DNA of 33,130 nt, from assembly GCF_003697845.1 (NCBI RefSeq), contig NZ_RDQE01000018.1, positions 1-33,130 of the forward strand, read 5' to 3'. The position numbers and the translations under genes were made by a program. This stretch comes from Halobellus captivus (lineage in GTDB: Archaea > Halobacteriota > Halobacteria > Halobacteriales > Haloferacaceae). Below are positions 24,354-30,296 of this stretch, in pieces (positions within the stretch are counted from its first letter, which is position 1; the number at the start of each line of letters is the position of its first letter). The notes beneath the pieces were generated by a model. That model was not told the origin of the DNA. It saw only the letters and a list, made by a program, of their open reading frames with translations, and did no database searches.

Positions 24354-24821
24354 ATGGCTCAACGTGCCCTCGAAGAACACTCTTTGTCCTCACAGGATCT
24401 TACAGAGGACGAACGGACCCTACACGTCGGCCAGGACCGGCCGATCCGTATCAGCACAGGCCACCGCATCCTGCACCACGACGGGAAGTGTAGTCGCCCA
24501 CACGGCCACAACTATGCGGTCACTGTCGCAGTGACCGGAACCTTGACCGAGGACGGCTGGGTGGTCGACAAAGGCGACATCACTGATATTATCGCTGACT
24601 GGGACCACCGGTTCCTGCTCGAAGAAGGCGATCCTCTGATCGAGGCGTTTGACACCAGCGGGGACAGTGATGCCGTCGTTGTCCTGGACCACCCACCGAC
24701 AGCCGAAGTGATGAGCCTCGTCCTCGAACAGCGTCTCCGACAGGGCTTACCCGATACCGTGAGCGATGTCACTGTCGAAGTACAGGAGACCGGTGAACTC
24801 GCAGCTGGCGGCCCACGGTAA
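24354..24821 (+). CDS. queD: 6-carboxy-5,6,7,8-tetrahydropterin synthase
   Basis: A 155-residue protein of the 6-pyruvoyl-tetrahydropterin synthase/QueD family. It converts 7,8-dihydroneopterin triphosphate to 6-carboxytetrahydropterin, the first committed step to PreQ0. The zinc ligands are visible in TGHRILHHDGKCSRPHGHNY: H37, H50 and H52, with catalytic C46. The C-terminal Glu of the motif VEVQETGELA binds the pterin. About 26 residues precede the fold, somewhat longer than usual. It is first in a queD-queE-queC operon, 6 nt before queE. The start is ATG 24354, just after a well-placed TATA box. Confidence 0.92.
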   Translation: MAQRALEEHSLSSQDLTEDERTLHVGQDRPIRISTGHRILHHDGKCSRPHGHNYAVTVAVTGTLTEDGWVVDKGDITDIIADWDHRFLLEEGDPLIEAFDTSGDSDAVVVLDHPPTAEVMSLVLEQRLRQGLPDTVSDVTVEVQETGELAAGGPR

Positions 24822-24827
24822 CAGCGT

Positions 24828-25607
24828 ATGCCGGTCAACGCTGATACGGATGTCGACGGAAACCTGGACGACGTGGACACGGCGGGGTCGCTCCCGATCA
24901 ACGAGCTGTTCTACTCGTTACAAGGTGAGGGAAAACTAGCCGGTGTGCCGAGTGTCTTCATCCGGACGAGTGGCTGCAATCTGCGGTGTTGGTACTGTGA
25001 TTCCTACCACACCAGCTGGGAACCGACCCATGCCTGGCTCGACCTCGAGTCCGTCGTCGACGAAGTGAAAGACCACGATGAGGCAGACCACGTCGTGGTG
25101 ACCGGCGGTGAACCACTGATCCACGATGAGACAGAGGAACTGCTGGACCGGCTCAGTGCCGCCGGGTACCACACAACCGTCGAAACCAACGGCACGATCT
25201 ACCCTGACGCGTCGATCGATTTAGCGAGTATCAGCCCCAAACTCGCAAGCAGTACACCGACCCCGGAGAAAGATCCGAAAGAGGACGGCCAGTGGGCGGG
25301 TCGGCATGACGAACGACGGATCGATATCGATGTCCTGTCCCAACTGGTCGAGGACTACGAGTTCCAGTTGAAATTCGTCATCACGGACCGGGACGATATG
25401 CCGGAGATCAACCAGCTGGTAGACCGGGTTCGGACGTCGACAGATGCTGTGGTCCGAGACTCGGATGTATTGTTGATGCCGGAGGGGGCGACACAGGAAC
25501 GATTGAACGAGACGCGGGAACTGACTGCAGAGATGGCCCTGGAGCACGGCTACCAGTACACGCCACGGCTCCAAGTCGATCTCTGGAACGACGCACCAGG
25601 AACATAG
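24828..25607 (+). CDS. queE: 7-carboxy-7-deazaguanine synthase (radical SAM)
   Basis: A 259-residue radical-SAM enzyme that contracts 6-carboxytetrahydropterin to 7-carboxy-7-deazaguanine. It shows the QueE opening NELFYSLQGEGKLAGVPSVF, the cluster motif CNLRCWYC (C50, C54, C57) with the CX3CX2C spacing, the SAM-binding TGGEPL, and VETNGT. An acidic insert (PTPEKDPKEDGQWAGRHDER) and the helix DIDVLSQLVEDYEFQLKFVI precede the C-terminal part. It starts 6 nt after the queD stop and ends 12 nt before queC, which indicates co-transcription. An extra acidic N-terminal stretch of about 20 residues is typical halophilic dressing. Confidence 0.93.
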   Translation: MPVNADTDVDGNLDDVDTAGSLPINELFYSLQGEGKLAGVPSVFIRTSGCNLRCWYCDSYHTSWEPTHAWLDLESVVDEVKDHDEADHVVVTGGEPLIHDETEELLDRLSAAGYHTTVETNGTIYPDASIDLASISPKLASSTPTPEKDPKEDGQWAGRHDERRIDIDVLSQLVEDYEFQLKFVITDRDDMPEINQLVDRVRTSTDAVVRDSDVLLMPEGATQERLNETRELTAEMALEHGYQYTPRLQVDLWNDAPGT

Positions 25608-25619
25608 AGACATTCAACG

Positions 25620-26330
25620 ATGACGACTGCAACCAACGAGAAACGGAACGGAGCTGTTGTCCTTGTATCGGGTGGTATGGATAGTGCGACGGCAGCGTTC
25701 GAGGCGAAACACAGGGGTCATGACCTGTACTTTCTCCACACATCGTACGGCCAACAGACCGAATCCAAGGAGCTCGACTGTGCCCACCAGCTTGCCGAAC
25801 GGATGGATGTCGCTGACTTCCTCCACATCGAGACCGACCACCTGGCCCGGATCGGAGCCTCCAGCCTGACCGATGACAGTATCGAGGTCAACGAGGTAGA
25901 CCTCGACAGCGATGAGATCCCGTCCAGCTATGTTCCGTTCCGGAACGCCAACCTGCTCTCGATGGCGGTTTCGTACGCCGAGGCGAACGACTGCGAAGCG
26001 GTCTACATTGGAGCACACAGCGAGGACTACTCAGGGTACCCGGACTGCCGCCCCGAGTTCTTCGATGCGTTCCAGCAGGTCATCGATGTCGGGACGAAAC
26101 CGGAAACCTCGATCGAGCTGGTGGCCCCATTCGTTGACTGGAGCAAGACAGAGATAGCGGAACGGGGCCTGGAACTGGACGTCCCGTACGAGGTCACGTG
26201 GAGCTGTTACCGGGATGAGGCACCGGCCTGTGGCACCTGTGATGCCTGTGCCTACCGGCTCAAAGCCTTCCAGGAAGCCGGCGTCGAGGATCCGATCGAG
26301 TACAAGGAACGACCGAGCTATAGCGACTGA
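25620..26330 (+). CDS. queC: 7-cyano-7-deazaguanine (PreQ0) synthase
   Basis: A 236-residue PP-loop ATPase that turns 7-carboxy-7-deazaguanine into PreQ0 using ATP and ammonia. The PP-loop is VSGGMDSATA (16-25). YVPFRNANLLSMAVSYAEAN and YIGAHSEDYSGYPDCRPEFF are family signatures, and the zinc site is C196-x7-C204-x2-C207-x2-C210. Unlike the Gat-QueC fusion in some phages, there is no added amidotransferase domain, so any conversion to archaeosine would need the ArcS-type domain. It is the last gene of the queDEC operon, followed by a bidirectional terminator-like repeat. Confidence 0.95.
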   Translation: MTTATNEKRNGAVVLVSGGMDSATAAFEAKHRGHDLYFLHTSYGQQTESKELDCAHQLAERMDVADFLHIETDHLARIGASSLTDDSIEVNEVDLDSDEIPSSYVPFRNANLLSMAVSYAEANDCEAVYIGAHSEDYSGYPDCRPEFFDAFQQVIDVGTKPETSIELVAPFVDWSKTEIAERGLELDVPYEVTWSCYRDEAPACGTCDACAYRLKAFQEAGVEDPIEYKERPSYSD

Positions 26331-26358
26331 CCCCGAGTGGGTCTCTTACAGGGGGTCA
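26328..26358. terminator. Inverted repeat between convergent queC and RHH genes
   Basis: TGACCCC (26328-26334) and GGGGTCA (26352-26358) form a 7-bp inverted repeat that includes the stop codon of queC on one strand and of the RHH gene on the other. An inner GACCC/GGGTC stem is also possible. The placement suits a shared terminator, though no T-tract follows. Confidence 0.35.
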
Positions 26359-26532
26359 TTCGTCAGGCTCGAGGCGGCCGTGGCGTGCATCGATCTCATC
26401 GAGCATATCGAGTGCCTTCCGGATTGAGGCTCTGATGGCGTCACTGCGGTTCACGAATTTCTTGTCGTCGCCGACGTGCTCGTCGAGGTCTGCGAGGAGT
26501 TCATCGGGAATCTCCACGCTTATCTTGGCCAT
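26356..26532 (-). CDS. Small ribbon-helix-helix (CopG-type) DNA-binding protein
   Basis: A 58-residue protein from an ATG at 26532: beta strand AKISVEIPDELLADLDEHV, then RSDAIRASIRKALDMLDEID, an ordinary ribbon-helix-helix repressor fold. A TATA-like box ATACTTAATTC (26553-26563 on the plus strand, read on the minus) lies about 26 nt upstream. It has no toxin partner beside it. It converges with queC and may regulate this region, which is inference. Confidence 0.75.
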   Translation of the reverse strand: MAKISVEIPDELLADLDEHVGDDKKFVNRSDAIRASIRKALDMLDEIDARHGRLEPDE

Positions 26533-26589
26533 ACCGGAGTGTTCTCTTGTGAATACTTAATTCCCGGATCCAAGCGGACGGGAAGGGTG

Positions 26590-26826
26590 TCAGTCGTAGG
26601 TATCGTGGAGGTTGAGGTCGCCTGTCTCAACGGCTTCGAGCACGTCGTAGGCTGGATTCTTGTACAGGACTTCATCACAGTCTTTGCAGGCAGTGTAGAG
26701 ACTGCCGTGTTGGTCCCAGTAGTCGGTCCGTTGGATGACCGTGCCTTGGTACTGTCCGTAGTGTCCGCCTTCGTACTGCATGTGGTCGAACTCGGTTCCA
26801 CCGCATTCGGGGCAAGGATCGGTCAT
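26590..26826 (-). CDS. Small zinc-ribbon protein, 5' end apparently out of frame
   Basis: From ATG 26826 the protein is 78 residues, with CPECGG near its start and CKDCDEVLY near its middle, a CX2C...CX2C zinc ribbon. In the same frame, coding-like sequence extends upstream to 26947 (EYTIERNNDDERYIEQYDLH and beyond, strongly acidic). It ends at an in-frame TGA with no usable start. A GTG at about 26946 is one base out of frame. The original gene therefore probably began about 40 codons earlier and carries a 1-nt deletion, or translation starts internally. Function is unknown. Confidence 0.55.
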   Translation of the reverse strand: MTDPCPECGGTEFDHMQYEGGHYGQYQGTVIQRTDYWDQHGSLYTACKDCDEVLYKNPAYDVLEAVETGDLNLHDTYD

Positions 26827-26959
26827 CCCGTCCCAGTCGTCTCGTTCGATGTACTCGATCTCCAGGGTGTGATTCTCAGGGAGGTGGAGGTCGTACTGTT
26901 CGATGTACCGTTCATCGTCATTGTTGCGTTCGATTGTGTATTCACCTCAGGGTATTCCG

Positions 26960-27199
26960 TTATGGCCAGTTCTCTGGGAGGATGTTCTCGTACCCGTCCT
27001 CGAGGACCTCGATGGTGTGGTCGTAGTGCCACTTGGGGAAGTACTCGAACACCTTGTACTGCGGTCCACCGTCGTCGTAGGTGACATACAGCCGGTCGTG
27101 CGGTGACTGGTCGCGGTACAGGTCGCGGTCGATGGTGTACTGCCAGGCAACATCGTCCTGGATCTGTTCTTCCAGGGTCCGGCCGAACTCATCGACCAA
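26960..27199 (-). CDS. Small protein of unknown function, start disrupted
   Basis: The first usable in-frame codon is a TTG at 27199, giving 79 residues (VDEFGRTLEEQIQDDVAWQY and onward, ending YENILPENWP). Coding-like sequence in the same frame continues upstream (VNEDRKTGYQTGSDSDRYDD) to about 27261. There a GTG, 5 nt after the previous gene's stop, reads GTG ATC GCC but lies one base out of frame. Removing one T would give a continuous protein MIAVNEDRKTGYQ. I do not recognise the family. It may be a decaying gene or carry a sequencing indel. Confidence 0.5.
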   Translation of the reverse strand: MVDEFGRTLEEQIQDDVAWQYTIDRDLYRDQSPHDRLYVTYDDGGPQYKVFEYFPKWHYDHTIEVLEDGYENILPENWP

Positions 27200-27276
27200 C
27201 CGATCATCGTATCGGTCGCTGTCACTACCCGTCTGGTACCCCGTCTTCCTGTCCTCGTTGACAGGCGATCACCCTG

Positions 27277-27777
27277 CTACAGGTCGGTGAACCCGGCCAA
27301 GGCGGCCTGGCTGTATTCGTTGATGTGGGTTTGGTCTGCCTGCTGCTCGTAGTGGTTCAACCAGAACTCCTCAGGGACGGTCTCGATGGCGAGGTCGTCG
27401 TAGACGTTGTCGACGAAGTACTTGTCCCGGTCTTTCTTGATCCCGTACCGCAGCTCGCCCAGGGCTCCTGCTTGGGCATCGTCAAGGTCGGGATCGTTGC
27501 ACAGTGGTTCGGGCTGGTCATCGGGGTCAAGCGGTGTCCACTCATCGAGGTACGTTCGGAGACTGTGCCGGTACGCCTCCTCGAAGTCCTTTGTGGTGTA
27601 CCGTCTGTCCTTGCTGGCAGGTTCGAGGTACGCAACGGTCTCCGGCCAACTTGCGTATGAGATACGCTCATCCAGCGGTGTCTCGATAATTTGTTTGAGC
27701 CGTGCCTTCCGCACATCGGTGTAGAGCTCATTGCCCGGGTCAGGTGCGTACTCCTTTGTCGGTTCGTGGACCACCAC
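27277..27777 (-). CDS. Acidic protein of unknown function, start disrupted
   Basis: From a GTG at 27777 the protein has 166 residues (VVHEPTKEYAPDPGNELYTD and onward, ending QAALAGFTDL). It is rich in Asp, Glu and Tyr and has no motif I recognise. The same frame stays coding-like upstream (DYGDLAAVKTYRAVSDP) to about 27825. A GTG at about 27842, overlapping the end of the preceding gene, would fit as start (VDTDSP) if one T were removed from CCTTGAC. Its stop lies 5 nt before the next gene's presumed start, so these small genes look like one operon. Confidence 0.55.
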   Translation of the reverse strand: MVVHEPTKEYAPDPGNELYTDVRKARLKQIIETPLDERISYASWPETVAYLEPASKDRRYTTKDFEEAYRHSLRTYLDEWTPLDPDDQPEPLCNDPDLDDAQAGALGELRYGIKKDRDKYFVDNVYDDLAIETVPEEFWLNHYEQQADQTHINEYSQAALAGFTDL

Positions 27778-27833
27778 TGGGTCTGAAACTGCCCGGTACG
27801 TCTTGACGGCAGCAAGGTCACCGTAGTCAAGGA

Positions 27834-28163
27834 CTATCGGTATCCACCCTCGATGATGTCGACCTCATCCCAGCCGATGGAAGCACACATGTAGTGGTCG
27901 TGGTCGCGTTCGACGATGTCCCCGACCGACATGCTCCGCACCTGCTGGCTGAGGAATTTCTCTGTTTCGTACCCGCTTCCACGGTTCCACTCCCGGTAGA
28001 TCTCATTAAGGTCATCGGCCTCGACCTCAGCAACCGGGTCATACAGCTGATCGAACTCCGTGTAGCTCAGCGTCTTTGGTGTTTCAAGGTGGTACTCGTG
28101 GAACCGGTCACGGGCGTCGACGTTGTCCTCGTCATCCCATTGCAAATAGTAGATCTCTGGCAT
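27834..28163 (-). CDS. Acidic protein of unknown function
   Basis: A 109-residue protein from ATG 28163 (MPEIYYLQWDDEDNVDARDR) ending SIGWDEVDIIEGGYR. The central part EVEADDLNEIYREWNRGSGY and MSVGDIVERDHDHYMCASIG suggests a small alpha/beta protein. It resembles short haloarchaeal plasmid proteins that report a parameter-like value, but I cannot name the family. The frame is intact, unlike the three genes after it in the same transcriptional direction. Confidence 0.65.
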   Translation of the reverse strand: MPEIYYLQWDDEDNVDARDRFHEYHLETPKTLSYTEFDQLYDPVAEVEADDLNEIYREWNRGSGYETEKFLSQQVRSMSVGDIVERDHDHYMCASIGWDEVDIIEGGYR

Positions 28164-28286
28164 CGCAGATGATTCACCTGACTGTCCCACCAAGTGGAGA
28201 GGTAGATGGTTACACGTCAGGTGACACCGGGTTTCCGTTGAAGAAAGGAAGACAGCGGAGTGAACGACCGGCCCAAGATGTCGGGA

Positions 28287-28616
28287 TCAGGACGCGTCGT
28301 CCGTGTCGCCTGTGAACTCGGCCTCACCGTTGAGACGCCCTGCAGTACCGTTGATCGCATAGATGAGTGTCGCTGCCACCTCGAATGCTTCCTCCCGTGA
28401 AAGCCGATCGAGCGGTCTCGTCACGAACTCTTCCCCATCCTCGTTCACACCGGTGATCGGGATGACAGAATACGCATCATCGCCCATCGTCCCGTCAAGG
28501 CGGACGAAGATCGTCGGATCAGCATCGTAGATCCACTCGATATAGTACTCGTCGTGGATCTCTTCGGTCCATCCCGACGGGTAGTACTCGATATACTCAG
28601 TCTCACTCTCAGGCAT
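28287..28616 (-). CDS. Acidic protein of unknown function
   Basis: A 109-residue protein from ATG 28616 (MPESETEYIEYYPSGWTEEI), mixed alpha/beta, with many Asp, Glu and aromatic residues. It carries a helix typical of soluble haloarchaeal proteins (SREEAFEVAATLIYAINGTA). No catalytic motif is visible. Longer in-frame starts upstream are arginine-rich and unlikely. It lies 75 nt after tatC on the same strand and could share its transcript. Confidence 0.65.
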   Translation of the reverse strand: MPESETEYIEYYPSGWTEEIHDEYYIEWIYDADPTIFVRLDGTMGDDAYSVIPITGVNEDGEEFVTRPLDRLSREEAFEVAATLIYAINGTAGRLNGEAEFTGDTDDAS

Positions 28617-28690
28617 TGTCCTTGTCTGAAGGACACGTATGGAACCGGTTAAAACCATTCGTCTCTGCTTCTCTCGACGGTTCCCGGACC

Positions 28691-29398
28691 TCAATCCTCG
28701 ATCCGGCCGACCAGCCAGATACTCACCTGATACAGGCCGATGACCGGTCCAACGATCAGGACCTGTGTGAGGACGTCGGGCGGTGTCGCAACGGCCGCAA
28801 CCACCAGGATTGCGACGATGAAATGAGACCTGTACCGACGCATCTGCTCGCTGGTGAGAAGACCAGCCATCCCGAGGACAGCAGCGATGACCGGCAGCTG
28901 GAACAAGGCACCGGTCAACGCCGAGATCCGGAGCACGAAACTGATCGTCGCCTGCAACCCCCAGACCGAGGCCACATCGGCCGAGGCAGTAAACGACTGG
29001 AAAAACTGCAACGCATTCGTCGCGATGAACTCGTAGGCAAAGACGGACCCACCAAGGAACAAGATGTAGGAAAACGGCAGGAAATTCCGCACCGTCCTGT
29101 ACTCCTGATCTCGCAAACCTGGCTTGGCGAACCGAAGCACCTCGAACAACAGGACCGGAACAGCCACAATCACCCCGATCAACAACGCGATCATCACCTG
29201 AGTATACAACGCCTCATACGGCACAAACGCATTCAGCGGAATAACAAGATCACGCTGCAACCACGACAGGACACGACCAGAGACGAGGAACCCGCCGATC
29301 GCGGTCACGGCGAAGACGACGACACTGTATTTCAACCGCTGTCGTAACTCCTGCAGGTGATAGTCAAGACTATGCGGATCATCCGATGCATGAGCCAT
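28691..29398 (-). CDS. tatC: Sec-independent (twin-arginine) translocase subunit TatC
   Basis: A 235-residue protein with six predicted membrane helices and the diagnostic cytoplasmic N-terminal motif YHLQELRQRL (H14, E17). The conserved first periplasmic-side loop and F-x-P-type segments (RNFLPFSYILFLGGSVFAYE) are also present. TatC recognises the twin-arginine signal peptide and, with TatA, moves folded proteins across the membrane, the main export route in haloarchaea. It is 34 nt downstream of tatA on the same strand. A second tatC on a mobile element is unusual, and a Tat substrate lies 0.7 kb away. Confidence 0.93.
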   Translation of the reverse strand: MAHASDDPHSLDYHLQELRQRLKYSVVVFAVTAIGGFLVSGRVLSWLQRDLVIPLNAFVPYEALYTQVMIALLIGVIVAVPVLLFEVLRFAKPGLRDQEYRTVRNFLPFSYILFLGGSVFAYEFIATNALQFFQSFTASADVASVWGLQATISFVLRISALTGALFQLPVIAAVLGMAGLLTSEQMRRYRSHFIVAILVVAAVATPPDVLTQVLIVGPVIGLYQVSIWLVGRIED

Positions 29399-29432
29399 TC
29401 CGAGATCAACTCACTCCATGACAGGGCAGTCC

Positions 29433-29639
29433 TCAGCCTGCCTTCGCGTCCTCGACTTCCGAGTCAGCATCAGGCACGGCATCCTCGTACTCCTTTTTCG
29501 CCTCAGAGACTGCCTCCTTGTACTCATGCTTCGACCGACCCAAACTCCTGGCCAGCTTCGGCAACTTCTTCGGCCCCCAAAACAGCACGACAAGACCCGC
29601 GCCAATCAGGAGCGCCTCATTCAATCCAACTAAACTCAT
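29433..29639 (-). CDS. tatA: Twin-arginine translocase subunit TatA/E
   Basis: A 68-residue protein with a short N-terminal membrane helix (LNEALLIGAGLVVLFWG), the hinge FWGPKKLPKLARSLGRSKHE (the family's FGPKKLP-type amphipathic helix) and an acidic C-terminal tail. TatA oligomers form the export pore with TatC. The ATG at 29639 is preceded by a strong TATA box, and tatC follows after 34 nt, giving a tatA-tatC operon. Confidence 0.92.
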   Translation of the reverse strand: MSLVGLNEALLIGAGLVVLFWGPKKLPKLARSLGRSKHEYKEAVSEAKKEYEDAVPDADSEVEDAKAG

Positions 29640-29664
29640 CGTCTATACATAATGTGACACTTGG

Positions 29665-29676
29665 ATATTATATATC
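29665..29676 (-). promoter_or_regulatory. TATA box of the tatA-tatC operon
   Basis: Read on the minus strand, GATATATAATAT lies about 27-37 nt upstream of the tatA ATG, an almost ideal archaeal TATA element with a leaderless or near-leaderless start. Confidence 0.55.
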
Positions 29677-29683
29677 TTCAGTC

Positions 29684-30018
29684 ATCGATGTCGGCAGAAC
29701 CGACATCTGCCTCCGCCACAACAACGAGAACCTATTCATCGCCAAATGCAAATTCTGAAAAGGGCCACAAGGCTACCGTGATGCTATCGACCAGCTGCTC
29801 GGCAATCTCACCGTCCGCGACACCCACGCCGCCGCCATCATCTTCTCATGACGCCAGAACTTCACCGCCGTCCAAGACAAAATCCAGCAGGAACCCCGAA
29901 TCACGACAACTATAACACCACCCTCACCACCTTTACCGACTATGATGTCTATCGCTTCGAACAAAACTCCGGCACACCGGGCAAAATCGCCGTCAAAGCC
30001 ATCGACCTCGCCACATAG
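29684..30018 (+). pseudogene. Decayed PD-(D/E)XK-type nuclease fragment
   Basis: The plus-strand frame reads DVGRTDICLRHNNENLFIAK, CKF, stop, then KGPQGYRDAIDQLLGNLTVR and HAAAIIFS, stop, then RQNFTAVQDKIQQE. After a frameshift near 29895 it continues NYNTTLTTFTDYDVYRFEQN and ends AVKAIDLAT. Intact relatives read FIAECKFW at the core, so the first TGA replaces a Trp (TGG) codon and the catalytic Glu of E-x-K is Lys here. Two stops, one frameshift, no start and a lost catalytic residue indicate a dead remnant. The family assignment is from memory of the motif pattern. Confidence 0.5.
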
Positions 30019-30042
30019 AATATCTCGTACAGATTCACTACG

Positions 30043-30296
30043 TCATCCTATCTGTGACGTCGGTGACTGGGTGTATTCTGCGATTGTTGCGTAGCAGAGG
30101 GTGTAGAAGGCGATAAAAAGTGGATAGTCAAGTCTAGCTCGTCTTCAATGACGTCGTCGTATGTCCTTGCTTTGCGGCGTTGGCAGATGATTTCGTGCAT
30201 AACGGTGCTGAAGATGCCGTCGAAGAAGGTGGAGATGAGGTGGTGTAGATTCTGCTGCTGTGACCGGTTCTTGCCCGGAAAAAAGAGAGTCCCGTG
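30043..30296 (-). pseudogene. Frameshifted remnant of an unrecognised gene
   Basis: One minus-strand frame reads NLHHLISTFFDGIFSTVMHE then RRKARTYDDVIEDELD. After a frame change near 30125 it continues YPLFIAFYTLCYATIAEYTQ to a TGA at 30043. Both parts are good haloarchaeal protein sequence, joined by a frameshift. There is no start because the neighbouring Tat-exported gene ends directly upstream. It is likely the C-terminal part of a gene cut off by a rearrangement. Confidence 0.4.
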
